From NCBI RefSeq assembly GCF_965216415.1, contig NZ_CBDCFU010000002.1: a stretch of DNA of 64,000 bases. One strand, 5' to 3'. The position numbers and the translations under genes were made by a program. Every line of letters begins with the position of its first letter. The first letter of the stretch is position 1. Source of the DNA: Marivita sp003149565. GTDB lineage: Bacteria > Pseudomonadota > Alphaproteobacteria > Rhodobacterales > Rhodobacteraceae. The notes beneath the pieces were generated by a model, which was not told the DNA's origin, did no database searches, and saw only the letters and a program-made list of their open reading frames with translations. This document shows, one piece after another, positions 55,400-63,979 of this stretch.

Positions 55400-56563
55400 A
55401 TGCCGGTCAAGAACCGCTTTGCCGAACTGCAGGATGAAATCACCGTCTGGCGACGGGATTTGCACGAGAACCCTGAAATCCTTTTTGACACCCACCGCAC
55501 CAGCGCGCTTGTGGCCGACCGGCTCAAGGAGTTCGGCTGCGACGAGATCGTCACCGGCATCGGCCGTACGGGCGTTGTGGGCGTGATCAAGGGCAAGAGC
55601 GACACGTCCGGCAAGGTCATCGGTCTGCGTGCCGACATGGACGCGCTGCCCATTCATGAACAGACCGGGTTGGAGTACAAATCCAAGACCGATGGGGCGA
55701 TGCATGCCTGCGGTCATGACGGCCATACCGCGATGCTCTTGGGGGCCGCCAAGTATCTTGCCGAGACCCGCAATTTCGACGGTACCGTTGTGGTGATCTT
55801 CCAACCCGCCGAAGAGGGCGGCGGCGGTGGTCGCGAGATGTGCGAAGACGGCTTGATGGACCGCTGGGGCATTCAGGAGGTTTACGGCATGCACAACTGG
55901 CCGGGTCGTCCGGTCGGCAGTTTTTCCATTCGCCCCGGTGCGTTCTTTGCCGCGACCGATCAGTTCGACATCACCTTTGAAGGCCGTGGCGGTCATGCGG
56001 CCAAGCCGCATGAAACGGTGGACACAACCGTCATGGCGTCACAAGCGGTGCTGGCGCTTCAGACGGTTGCCAGCCGCAACGTCGATCCGATTGATCAGGT
56101 TGTGGTGTCGGTCACGTCGTTCGAGACCTCGTCGAAGGCCTTTAACGTGATCCCGCAACGGGTTCAGTTGAAAGGCACCGTGCGCACGATGTCGACCGAA
56201 ATGCGGGATCTGGCGGAGACCCGGATCAAAGACATCTGCGCGGGCATCGCGGGTACGTTTGGCGGCTCCGTGGATGTGACCTACCATCGGGGCTACCCGG
56301 TGATGGTGAACCATGAGGAGCAAACCGAATTCGCAGCAGAAGTGGCGAAATCGGTGTCCGGAGCCTGTGAAGAAGCGCCTCTGGTGATGGGGGGCGAAGA
56401 CTTTGCCTTCATGCTCGAGGAGCGTCCCGGTGCGTATATTCTTGTTGGCAATGGCGACAGCGCAGCGGTGCATCACCCAGAATACAACTTCAACGACGAC
56501 GCCATCCCGGCAGGCTGTTCCTGGTGGGCCGAGATTGTCGAAAAGCGGATGCCCGCAGCGTAA
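55400..56563 (+). CDS. M20-family amidohydrolase (hippurate hydrolase-like)
   Basis: Enzyme of 387 residues in the HipO/ILL group. Metal motifs are MHACGHDGHTAMLLGAAKYL and QPAEEGGGGGREMCEDG; MHNWPGRPVG and the lid region GRGGHAAKPHETVD follow, with GGEDFAFMLE near the C-terminus. It hydrolyses N-acyl amino acids such as hippurate or auxin-type conjugates. It is the last gene of the run and a terminator follows. Confidence 0.88.
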   Translation: MPVKNRFAELQDEITVWRRDLHENPEILFDTHRTSALVADRLKEFGCDEIVTGIGRTGVVGVIKGKSDTSGKVIGLRADMDALPIHEQTGLEYKSKTDGAMHACGHDGHTAMLLGAAKYLAETRNFDGTVVVIFQPAEEGGGGGREMCEDGLMDRWGIQEVYGMHNWPGRPVGSFSIRPGAFFAATDQFDITFEGRGGHAAKPHETVDTTVMASQAVLALQTVASRNVDPIDQVVVSVTSFETSSKAFNVIPQRVQLKGTVRTMSTEMRDLAETRIKDICAGIAGTFGGSVDVTYHRGYPVMVNHEEQTEFAAEVAKSVSGACEEAPLVMGGEDFAFMLEERPGAYILVGNGDSAAVHHPEYNFNDDAIPAGCSWWAEIVEKRMPAA

Positions 56564-56586
56564 TTCCGACGTCAGAGCGTTTGAGG

Positions 56587-56612
56587 CGGCGGGCTGTTTG
56601 GCCCGCCGTTTT
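56587..56612 (+). terminator. Rho-independent terminator after the amidohydrolase
   Basis: CGGCGGGC (56587-56594) pairs with GCCCGCCG (56601-56608) around TGTTTG, then TTTT. Confidence 0.85.
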
Positions 56613-56819
56613 GCCGTTTGTCGGGGTTTGGCTCGTTGAAACGTTTCCCGTTTCGAAGCCGCGTATGATCGTTTTTGGCCAAGACGGAGCAATTGCTGCA
56701 GCGCGGGGTTGTGCAGCCGTTTACCGCGTTTGCGCGAATGACGGGTTCCAAACAGAAGGGCGGCAACGGCGGTTTGCCCTTGAGCGCCCTATCTTTCCTT
56801 TTAGGCGATCTAACAGACG

Positions 56820-57305
56820 CTACTCAGCTTCATCAGCGGGTTTGGCTTGAAGAAGTCCGAAATTCGCATCCCCTATGGCGGCATTCAATTCCAGTTGCGT
56901 CTCAAGGAAGTCGATGTGGCCTTCCTCGTCGGCGATCAATTCCTCGAACAACCCCTTCGAGACATAGTCTTTGACGCTTTCGCAATGATCCCGTGCTTCG
57001 ATGTAAAGCGTGCGAGCCTCGTGTTCCGCTGCAAGGTCAGCTTCAAGGGTCTCTTTCAGGGTTTGACCAATCCTCAGAGGATCCAGTTTTTGAAGATTGG
57101 GATGCCCCCCAAGGAAAATGATACGTTCGATCAGTTTGTCGGCGTGGTTCATCTCTTCGATGCTTTCCTCACGCGACTTCGCAGCAATACGGCCAAAGCC
57201 CCAGTCTTCCTGTAGCCGGTAGTGCAGCCAGTATTGGCTCACAGCGGTCAGTTCACTGCGCAGAGCAGCATTGAGATATTCAATGACTTTTTCGTCACCC
57301 TTCAT
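56820..57305 (-). CDS. bfr: bacterioferritin
   Basis: Iron-storage protein of 161 residues. The four-helix ferritin fold has the ferroxidase ligands in ELTAVSQYWLHYRL, EEMNHADKLIERI and ELIADEEGHIDFLETQL. The heme-ligand methionine of Bfr is in REESIEEMNHADK. The start chosen is ATG 57305, with GAGGAAC upstream, overlapping the bfd stop by 11 bp. The longer reading from 57320 adds MRGTK. It stores iron together with Bfd. Confidence 0.92.
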   Translation of the reverse strand: MKGDEKVIEYLNAALRSELTAVSQYWLHYRLQEDWGFGRIAAKSREESIEEMNHADKLIERIIFLGGHPNLQKLDPLRIGQTLKETLEADLAAEHEARTLYIEARDHCESVKDYVSKGLFEELIADEEGHIDFLETQLELNAAIGDANFGLLQAKPADEAE

Positions 57306-57540
57306 TTTTGTTCCTCTCATCAGATAGCCTATGCTCGAACTTTGCAGGAAACTTCAGGTTTGGGCAATCAGACATCGTTTTGATGAACATCGGAAGGCAG
57401 CCACCGCAATCTGCTTTCTTGCCCAAGGCACGATACACTTTGCCTGGCGTGATGATCGTGCCCGGGTCCGAAGCACGCATCCATTCGATTGCGGCACGAA
57501 TATCTGTGTCGCTGATCCCGGTGCAGTGGCAAACGATCAT
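57295..57540 (-). CDS. bfd: bacterioferritin-associated ferredoxin
   Basis: BFD-like [2Fe-2S] protein of 81 residues. Cluster cysteines C4 and C6 are in MIVCHCTG, and the C-x2-C is in ADCGGCLP. The PGKVYRALGKKADCGGC block is typical. It supplies electrons to release iron from bacterioferritin. The C-terminal 20 residues are longer than in E. coli Bfd. It overlaps bfr and is co-transcribed. Confidence 0.9.
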   Translation of the reverse strand: MIVCHCTGISDTDIRAAIEWMRASDPGTIITPGKVYRALGKKADCGGCLPMFIKTMSDCPNLKFPAKFEHRLSDERNKNEG

Positions 57541-57554
57541 GAGACATAGTCCTC

Positions 57555-57695
57555 TTAATGCACGGACACTGTGTCGAGGACAAATTCGAGGCTACCGTTG
57601 TTACGCCGACGGATCACCGTATCGGTGCCAAGGGGAACAGCGGCATTCTCCAGATATCCAGCGTCATGGACGCCGGTTATTTCGATGTCGGACAC
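57555..57695 (-). CDS. possible 46-residue ORF upstream of bfd
   Basis: From GTG 57695 it reads VSDIEITGVHDAGYLENAAV and ends SLEFVLDTVSVH, 15 bp before bfd on the same strand. An AGG lies 9 bp before the GTG. An in-frame stop lies just upstream, so it cannot be longer. I recognise no family. It may be a small leader gene of the bfd-bfr operon or chance. Confidence 0.3.
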   Translation of the reverse strand: MSDIEITGVHDAGYLENAAVPLGTDTVIRRRNNGSLEFVLDTVSVH

Positions 57696-57729
57696 AAGTG
57701 TTACCTAATCGCTCATTTTGCTCAGGCAC

Positions 57730-57745
57730 TTTAATTCTGACTAAA
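57730..57745. promoter_or_regulatory. possible iron-responsive site upstream of bfd-bfr
   Basis: TTTAATTCTGACTAAA is an imperfect inverted repeat in an AT-rich patch upstream of the bfd operon. It loosely recalls the Irr-type ICE motif (TTTAGAA...TTCTAAA). It is a weak match; the location is the main argument. Confidence 0.25.
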
Positions 57746-57957
57746 TCTGTAAAGCAATTATATCTTGACTGTTTTGCTAAGGCATTTTGTCGCGGCATAA
57801 TGAACTGGAAGCCGCGGGCAGGCGTCGCCGTTTCAAACATTCGCGCAGTAAGCCGTATTCAACACTTTGGGTTCAGAACGGCCGGCGTGCTTTGAGCGAA
57901 TAACCCTCCGTTTGCGCTGTCAGACAAATAAGCGCGCCTTGCGGCCCGCTGATTTTT

Positions 57958-58995
57958 TCAGTCTTCGTAGCCGCGTTTGTAGCGGCTCTTGGTGCTCATC
58001 ACCTCTTTCACAACCCGCCCAAAAGATTTCTGTCGGGCACGGGCGGCGGCGATGGACTCAGAATTGTACTGATCCTCGCGCCGCAGCTTTTGCCAGCGTT
58101 CAAGTCTGGCGGGGTCGAGCGCGCCGTCTGCGAGGGCCGCCTTGACGGCGCAGCCCGGTTCGCTGGCATGGGCGCAGTTGGAGAATTTGCACTGGGCAGC
58201 GAGGGCTTCGATGTCGTCGAAGAGTTCCTCCAACCCGTCGCTGGTGCCGGAAAGTTGGAGTTCGCGCATCCCCGGCGTGTCGATCAGCCAGCCGCCCGCC
58301 AATGTGCGGCGCAGGGCGCGGTGCGTGGTGGTGTGGCGGCCCTTGGCGTCGTCATCACGGATATCTTGGGTTGCTTCTTTCTCGCCCGTGAGCGCGTTGC
58401 GCAGGGTGGTCTTGCCGACACCGGAGGAGCCGAGCAGGGCCAGGGTTTGTGCCTTGCTGCACCATGCATTGAGGCGGGCCACATCCTCGGGGTCTTTGGC
58501 GTTGATGGTGATCGCAGTGACCAGAGGTGACAGGCGTTCGGCCTTCCGTTTGAAGCTGTCGGGGTCGTCGCAGAGGTCGGCCTTGGTTAGGATCACCAAA
58601 GGCACCGCATTTGAGGCGAGCGCCAGAGCCAGATAGCGTTCCAGCCGCGCGACATTGAAATCGGCGTTGCACGAGGTGACAAGGCCCACGGTGTCGACAT
58701 TCGCCGCAATGCGCTGGTCGCTGACCGCGTGGCCTGCGGCCTTGCGATGCAACGTGGTCACCGGGTCGAGCCTGCGGATCGCGCTGGTGCCGTCGGTCAG
58801 AACCCAGTCGCCCACCGCATAGGCGCCAGCGCTTTCGGTGGGAATGAGGCGCAGATCGCCCGCCTCTGACAAGGCGATGAGTTGACTGCGATGCACCTCG
58901 GAAATGCGGGCAGCGATGAAGGCTGCGTCGTCTTCAGTGAGTTGACGTGCGAAACGGTCCGACCATCCGAGATCGGTCAGGGTACATGGGGTCAA
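57958..58995 (-). CDS. rsgA: ribosome small subunit-dependent GTPase RsgA
   Basis: Circularly permuted GTPase of 345 residues that helps mature the 30S subunit. An OB-fold comes first, then the permuted G motifs (ILTKAD, then GSSGVGKTTLRNAL, then LIDTPGMREL). The C-terminal zinc site has CKFSNCAHASEPGC and a basic tail. The start chosen is TTG 58995, with AGGA 8 bp upstream, giving the usual N-terminus TPCTLTDLGWSDRFARQL. The ATG at 59037 adds 14 residues without a ribosome site. Confidence 0.9.
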   Translation of the reverse strand: MTPCTLTDLGWSDRFARQLTEDDAAFIAARISEVHRSQLIALSEAGDLRLIPTESAGAYAVGDWVLTDGTSAIRRLDPVTTLHRKAAGHAVSDQRIAANVDTVGLVTSCNADFNVARLERYLALALASNAVPLVILTKADLCDDPDSFKRKAERLSPLVTAITINAKDPEDVARLNAWCSKAQTLALLGSSGVGKTTLRNALTGEKEATQDIRDDDAKGRHTTTHRALRRTLAGGWLIDTPGMRELQLSGTSDGLEELFDDIEALAAQCKFSNCAHASEPGCAVKAALADGALDPARLERWQKLRREDQYNSESIAAARARQKSFGRVVKEVMSTKSRYKRGYED

Positions 58996-59200
58996 AGGAG
59001 AATTCCTGTCGCTGAGAAGCCTGCCCTGATGGGGCATAAGTTCAGGCCGGGCGCGGCGATCAGCCTGTCACCGGCAGGGCGCACTCAGTCTCCATCATGT
59101 CCTCCTGCTTCTCAACTTCGGCTGGAGCATCTATACCCGCGCGGCTCCGCGTCGCCAAGCGGCATCTGGTCATTCGAGCAAACCGTTGCTAAGCGGACGC

Positions 59201-60007
59201 ATGACCATGCCATCTCATGCCACTGTCGCCTGTATCAAATGGGGCACGCTGTTTGGACCGGAATATGTCAACCGGCTCTATTCTGGTGTGCGGCGCAACC
59301 TGTCCTGCCCGGTTCGGTTCCTGTGTATGACCGAGCATGCCGAAGGGCTGCATCCCGAGATCGAGGTCCTCGACCTTCCGGTAGAGCCTTTTGCCGAGCC
59401 GATGGCGGCGGCGCTGAAGGTGGCGAACCGTCAGGGGGCGATGCGCAAGGTCTCGCTCTTCAAGCCGGGGGTGATCCCCGATCTGGACGGGCCGGTACTG
59501 GGGTTCGATCTGGATGTGGTGATCACTGGAACTCTGGATGAGTTGCTGACGCTGGCGCCGGGGCATGTGGTGATGCGCCACGATTGGACCGAGGCGCGCA
59601 AGGGACGGCCCACCGGGCATGGGTCGGTGTTTCGCTATGATCCGGCCTTGCATGGGTTTCTGTATGAAGATTTGGCCGCAAATCCCTATGCAGAGGTCGA
59701 GGTCGCTCGGGGATCGGAGCAGCGCTACACTTCGCACAAGGCGATAGAGAACAAAGTTTTCACATATATTCCAGATGATTGGGTGGTTAGCTTCAAATAT
59801 GATTGCAACCCGTTTCCGGGCAATTATCTGCACCCCGCACGTCTGCCTGACGATGCGCGAGTCGTGTGTTTTCACGGGCGGCCGAAGATGCCGGAGGCGG
59901 TTGCAGGCTATCATGGGTCGCTGATCCGGTTTGCCAAGCCCACGGCGTGGTTGCAGGAGCATTGGATCGACCGGGCCAAGGCGGATTTGGGCGATCGCTG
60001 GGGATAG
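59201..60007 (+). CDS. glycosyltransferase-like protein
   Basis: Protein of 268 residues, starting MTMPSHATVACIKWGTLFGPEYVNRLY. It has a GT-A-like core with a D-x-D in LGFDLDVVITG near 102-112 and GHGSVFRYDP. Its end has VVCFHGRPKMPEAV and a basic helix. It resembles family-8-like glycosyltransferases of Roseobacters with unknown acceptor. The start is uncertain between TTG 59186, ATG 59201 and ATG 59207. Confidence 0.7.
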   Translation: MTMPSHATVACIKWGTLFGPEYVNRLYSGVRRNLSCPVRFLCMTEHAEGLHPEIEVLDLPVEPFAEPMAAALKVANRQGAMRKVSLFKPGVIPDLDGPVLGFDLDVVITGTLDELLTLAPGHVVMRHDWTEARKGRPTGHGSVFRYDPALHGFLYEDLAANPYAEVEVARGSEQRYTSHKAIENKVFTYIPDDWVVSFKYDCNPFPGNYLHPARLPDDARVVCFHGRPKMPEAVAGYHGSLIRFAKPTAWLQEHWIDRAKADLGDRWG

Positions 60008-60012
60008 GCGGG

Positions 60013-60051
60013 CGATGCGTCGACGCATCGTCGGTTTCCGTTGACGGAAAC
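60013..60051. repeat. paired palindromes (GTCGAC/GTTGAC pair)
   Basis: CGATGCGTCGACGCATCG (60013-60030) and GTTTCCGTTGACGGAAAC (60034-60051) begin 5 bp after the glycosyltransferase stop. They match the 30.0- and 41.3-kb copies. Confidence 0.8.
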
Positions 60052-60087
60052 TGGCCGGGCGTCAGACGACTGGCCGGGCGTCAGAGG
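60050..60087 (+). repeat. 19-bp tandem direct repeat before fabF
   Basis: ACTGGCCGGGCGTCAGACG (60050-60068) is repeated at once as ACTGGCCGGGCGTCAGAGG (60069-60087), with 18 of 19 bases identical. It lies about 100 bp upstream of fabF and overlaps the end of the palindrome pair. Confidence 0.8.
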
Positions 60088-60184
60088 AACTGGCAAGAAT
60101 TCTTTGCCGGTCGGCTGGACTCTTGCGGGTGCCGCCGCGAACGGGGTAAGAGCGGGCAAGAGCATTCGAGGGAAGGGCAACACC

Positions 60185-61447
60185 ATGCGTCGAGTAGTTG
60201 TGACAGGCTTGGGATTGGTGACACCGCTGGCAGACGGGGTCGAAGCGAGTTGGTCGCGGATTCTGGACGGGCAGTCCGGGGCTGGCACGATCAGCAAGTT
60301 CGACGCGAGCCATCTGGCCACGACCTATGCTTGCGAAGTGCCTTACGGAGACGGGACGGACGGCACGTTCAACCCGGACAGCTATCTGGAGAAGAAAGAA
60401 CAGCGTAAGGTCGATGAGTTCATCCTCTTTGGTATGGCGGCCGCACAGCAAGCGGTGACGGATTCAGGCTGGATGCCCGAGGACGAGGAAAGCCGCTTGC
60501 GTACCGGTGTGATGATCGGATCAGGGATCGGGGGCCTCAACTCCATTGCCGAAACCGCGCTGCTCATCCGTGACAAGGGCCCGCGCCGGGTGTCGCCGTT
60601 CTTTATCCCGGGCGCGCTGATCAATCTGATTTCGGGCAATGTGTCGATCAAATACGGCTTTAAAGGGCCGAACCATGCGGTCGTGACGGCGTGCTCGACG
60701 GGCGCGCATGCGATTGGCGATGCTGCGCGGCTGATCATGTTCGGCGATGCGGATGTCATGGTGGCCGGTGGCGCGGAGGCGGCGATTTCCGAGATCGGGA
60801 TTGCCGGGTTCAACGCGTGCAAGGCGCTGTCCACGAAGCGCGGCGATGATCCGAAGGCGGCAAGCCGTCCCTATGATGCGGACCGCGACGGGTTTGTGAT
60901 GGGCGAAGGTGCGGGCATCGTTGTGCTTGAGGAGTACGAACATGCCAAGGCGCGTGGGGCCAAGATTTACGCAGAGGTTTGTGGTTATGGCCTGTCGGGA
61001 GATGCCTATCACATTACCGCGCCCTCTGAGGATGGTGAAGGTGGGGAGCGGTCAATGCGCGCGGCGCTGAAGCATGCAGGCATCGAGCCTTCGGATATCG
61101 ACTACATCAACGCGCACGGCACCTCGACGATGGCGGATGTGATCGAACTGGGCGCGGTCGAGCGCATGATGGGCGAGGCTGCGGGCAAGGTGACGATGTC
61201 ATCGACCAAATCGGCGACCGGGCACCTCTTGGGCGCGGCGGGCGCGATTGAAGCGATCTTCTCGATCCTCGCAATTCGGGATCAGGTGGCTCCGCCGACG
61301 CTGAACCTTGATACACCTGCGGTGGAAACCGCTGTGGACCTTGCTCCGAAGGTCAAGCGTGAGCGGCAGATTCGCTATGCGCTGTCCAACTCGTTTGGCT
61401 TTGGCGGTACCAATGCCAGCGTCGTGTTCGGGCGGGTGGATCGCTAA
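60185..61447 (+). CDS. fabF: beta-ketoacyl-ACP synthase II FabF
   Basis: Condensing enzyme of 420 residues for fatty-acid chain elongation. The catalytic Cys170 is in TACSTGAH, followed by NAHGTSTMAD and KSATGHLLGAAGAIE with the two histidines, and the final NSFGFGGTNASVVFGR. The ATG at 60185 follows AAGGGCAACACC and starts MRRVVVTGLGLVTP. The frame is open upstream through the repeats, but that part is not homologous. The mltG ATG follows 3 bp later. Confidence 0.94.
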   Translation: MRRVVVTGLGLVTPLADGVEASWSRILDGQSGAGTISKFDASHLATTYACEVPYGDGTDGTFNPDSYLEKKEQRKVDEFILFGMAAAQQAVTDSGWMPEDEESRLRTGVMIGSGIGGLNSIAETALLIRDKGPRRVSPFFIPGALINLISGNVSIKYGFKGPNHAVVTACSTGAHAIGDAARLIMFGDADVMVAGGAEAAISEIGIAGFNACKALSTKRGDDPKAASRPYDADRDGFVMGEGAGIVVLEEYEHAKARGAKIYAEVCGYGLSGDAYHITAPSEDGEGGERSMRAALKHAGIEPSDIDYINAHGTSTMADVIELGAVERMMGEAAGKVTMSSTKSATGHLLGAAGAIEAIFSILAIRDQVAPPTLNLDTPAVETAVDLAPKVKRERQIRYALSNSFGFGGTNASVVFGRVDR

Positions 61448-61450
61448 ATC

Positions 61451-62611
61451 ATGTGGCGTAACATCGCGTCCAACGCGCTGACCTTCCTGGTCGTTTTGTT
61501 TTTCCTGTTCGGCGGTGTGCTGATCTGGGCGCAGAACGAATACGTGTCGGAAGGCCCGTTGGAGCAGGCAATCTGCGTGCAGGTCGATCGAGGCAGCAAT
61601 TTCCGGCGTGTTTCCGAAGACCTAGCGGCGGATGGTGCGGTGTCGAGCGCGGCACTCTTTCGGGTGGGCGCGGACTACGCGGGCAAGACATCCGAGTTGA
61701 AAGCGGGGTCTTTCCTTGTGCCCGAAGGCGCGTCGATGGAGCAGATCGTCGACATCGTCACACGTGGCGGCGCGAGCACTTGCGGTACCGAAGTGGTATA
61801 CCGGGTGAGCATTGCGCGGGCGACGGTTCAGGTGCGCGAGCTTGATCCGGCGACGGGACGGTTTGTGGAGATTGCGGAGTTCAATCCGGCTGAAGATGAA
61901 GCGCCAGCAGAATACATCGAAGTGAAGTCGGAGCCAGACACGCGCTATCGCGTGGCGCTGGCCGAGGGGGTGACCAGTTGGCAGATCGTGCAGGAGCTGA
62001 ACCAGATCGATATTCTTGATGGCGAGATCGAAGAGATCCCCGCCGAAGGGTCTCTGGCGCCGGACAGCTACGAGATCACGCCGGGCAGCAGCCGAACGGA
62101 CCTTTTGGATCGTATGGAATCGGCGCAGGAGCGTATTCTGGCCGAGGCATGGGCCAACCGTCAGGACGGATTGCCGTATGAGAGCCCCGAAGAGGCTCTT
62201 ATCATGGCGTCGATCATCGAGAAGGAAACCGGCACGCCGGATGAGCGTTTTCTGGTGTCGAGTGTCTTCGTCAACCGTCTGGAACAGGGCATGCGGCTTC
62301 AGACCGACCCGACGGTGATCTATGGAATCACGCGGGGGCAGGGTGTGCTGGGACGCGGCATCCGGCAGAGCGAATTGCGGGCGGAAACGCCGTGGAACAC
62401 CTACGTCATAGACGGGCTGCCGCCGACGCCCATTGCCAATCCGGGCCGGGCCAGCATCGAGGCGGCGCTGAACCCCGAGGATACGGATTTCATCTTCTTT
62501 GTGGCGAAATCGCTTGATCCTTCGGATGGTCACAACTTTGCCGTCACCCTGGCTGAGCACAACGCAAATGTCGCCGCGTATCGGGCGCTTGAAGCGCAGC
62601 GGGAGAATTGA
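61451..62611 (+). CDS. mltG: endolytic transglycosylase MltG
   Basis: YceG-family enzyme of 386 residues anchored by one N-terminal helix (about 8-28). A LysM-like/SH3 region with an unusually long insert follows, then the catalytic region with E257 in MASIIEKETG, VFVNRLEQGMRLQTDPTVIYG and LPPTPIANPGRASIEAAL. It cuts nascent glycan strands and limits their length. It is coupled to fabF, as in many alphaproteobacteria. Confidence 0.93.
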   Translation: MWRNIASNALTFLVVLFFLFGGVLIWAQNEYVSEGPLEQAICVQVDRGSNFRRVSEDLAADGAVSSAALFRVGADYAGKTSELKAGSFLVPEGASMEQIVDIVTRGGASTCGTEVVYRVSIARATVQVRELDPATGRFVEIAEFNPAEDEAPAEYIEVKSEPDTRYRVALAEGVTSWQIVQELNQIDILDGEIEEIPAEGSLAPDSYEITPGSSRTDLLDRMESAQERILAEAWANRQDGLPYESPEEALIMASIIEKETGTPDERFLVSSVFVNRLEQGMRLQTDPTVIYGITRGQGVLGRGIRQSELRAETPWNTYVIDGLPPTPIANPGRASIEAALNPEDTDFIFFVAKSLDPSDGHNFAVTLAEHNANVAAYRALEAQREN

Positions 62612-62642
62612 GCCTGCCTTGTTCTGGGGGGGTGTCCTCGGA

Positions 62643-63386
62643 ATGGGGATAATCGACTTTCTGTTGATTGGTGCGGTGGTGTTTGTCATTGCCGGATCGG
62701 TCAAAGGGCTGGTGGGCATCGGTTTGCCCACGGCGGCGATCAGCATGCTGACCATGGTCATCGATCCGCGCACCGCGATTGCGATGGGCCTTGGGCCGAT
62801 CATCGCATCGAATGCGTGGCAGATCTGGACGATGGGAGATTTGCGCGGGGCGATCTCGCGCTATTGGGTGTTTGCGATTTCGCTTGGCGCGAGCGTGTTC
62901 CTGACGGTTCTGCTGTCGGCCGACGTGTCGGACCGGGTGATTTTCCTGGCGCTTGGGCTGTCCATCGTGTCTTTCGCGGTGTTGAATCTGCGCTTTGCTA
63001 TGCCACGTATTCCCGACCGGTTTGACGGGCTGGCGCAGGTGGTCTTTGGCAGTTTTGCGGGCATTCTGGGCGGGCTGTCCGGCGTGTGGATTGCCCCGAT
63101 CATCATGTATATGAGCGCGCGGCAGGTACCCAAGGACGAGTTTGTGCGGGCGACGGGTCTGCTTCTGTTCGTGGGCGGCGTTCCTTTTGCGGTGGCTTAT
63201 GTGCAGCAGGGATTGGTGACGCCTGAATTGGGCCTTGTGTCACTCCTGTTGATCCTGCCGACCTTGCTGGGTTTCTCTTTGGGGGCCAAGTTGCGGTCGC
63301 GGTTTTCGAATGAGGGATTCCGCAAGCTAGTGCTTTACGTGTTCCTGATCCTTGGGCTGAACCTGCTGCGACGCGGGATTTTCTGA
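62643..63386 (+). CDS. TSUP-family permease (TauE/SafE type)
   Basis: Membrane protein of 247 residues with about eight helices. It has the family start MGIIDFLLIGAVVFVIAGSVKGLVGIGLP and the repeat GSFAGILGGLSGVWIAPIIMYM. This family moves sulfite, sulfoacetate or other sulfur and organic anions. The ATG lies 31 bp after mltG. It is the last housekeeping gene before the GTA cluster. Confidence 0.85.
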   Translation: MGIIDFLLIGAVVFVIAGSVKGLVGIGLPTAAISMLTMVIDPRTAIAMGLGPIIASNAWQIWTMGDLRGAISRYWVFAISLGASVFLTVLLSADVSDRVIFLALGLSIVSFAVLNLRFAMPRIPDRFDGLAQVVFGSFAGILGGLSGVWIAPIIMYMSARQVPKDEFVRATGLLLFVGGVPFAVAYVQQGLVTPELGLVSLLLILPTLLGFSLGAKLRSRFSNEGFRKLVLYVFLILGLNLLRRGIF

Positions 63387-63631
63387 GCCGCGAGCGTTGT
63401 GGTTAAGAAAAGCTGAATCACTTCAATTTGTAGCCTGCTCATGGATTTTGTGGCTTCGCGCGGAATGCCTTGCCAAGATGTTAACCCTCAGCGCGCCGCG
63501 TTAGGCGTCTGTTGGCATCTTTGCGGTCTATTGCTTCGTGCCTGCTAGACATCAACAGGTTGCGGGGCATTCCGTGGCCTGCCGGTGCGTGATGGACGGA
63601 GATCCATTCAGCACGAGGAGGCAGGGATCGC
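63387..63631. other. 245-bp spacer that must hold the GTA promoter
   Basis: No coding frame is convincing here. It contains GTTAAC and a ribosome site (GAGGAGG, 10 bp before the next ATG). No full CtrA box (TTAA-N7-TTAA) was found. If the downstream genes are the GTA cluster, its regulated promoter should lie here. Confidence 0.45.
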
Positions 63632-63979
63632 ATGGTTAAGATCACTGCAGAAGAGACGGGTAGCGCGCTTGAGACCGAGCGCGATGCCATTGCGCAGGAG
63701 CTGCGGGCCATCCGCGAGATGGTGGCGGCGCTGCGCAGCAAGGTGGAGGCCGGAGAAACCGGAACGGGGAGTGAGGCAAGCAAAGCGCTTGCCGATCTTC
63801 GTGTCTGGCTGAAACACGCCAAGGAAACGGAGGTTCAGATTGAAAGACATCGCCGAGAACATGCCGCCATTGACGGAGCTTACGGGCTTGATCTCGATGC
63901 GGCGCGGGTTGCGGTCGGGTGCCGACTTGATCGCCTCCGCCAGTGTTGCCGAGAAGGACGCGTTTCTGAGCAGCCTTGA
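63632..63979 (+). CDS. gene transfer agent gene 1, small-terminase-like protein
   Basis: Helical protein of 115 residues with a charged coiled-coil-like N-terminal part (LETERDAIAQELRAIREMVAALR), then LADLRVWLKHAKETEVQIERHRREH and a C-terminal LDLDAARVAVGCRLDRLRQCC. Size, composition and position directly before a terminase-like gene match GTA g1 (TerS role) of Rhodobacterales. The order fabF-mltG-TSUP-GTA agrees with what I recall from other Roseobacters. The frame overlaps the next gene by about 80-120 bp. Confidence 0.65.
   Translation: MVKITAEETGSALETERDAIAQELRAIREMVAALRSKVEAGETGTGSEASKALADLRVWLKHAKETEVQIERHRREHAAIDGAYGLDLDAARVAVGCRLDRLRQCCREGRVSEQP

Noticed and set aside
60041..60184. 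48-codon N-terminal extension of FabF
   Set aside because: The extension is translated from the palindromes and direct repeats. FabF homology and a ribosome site begin at ATG 60185.
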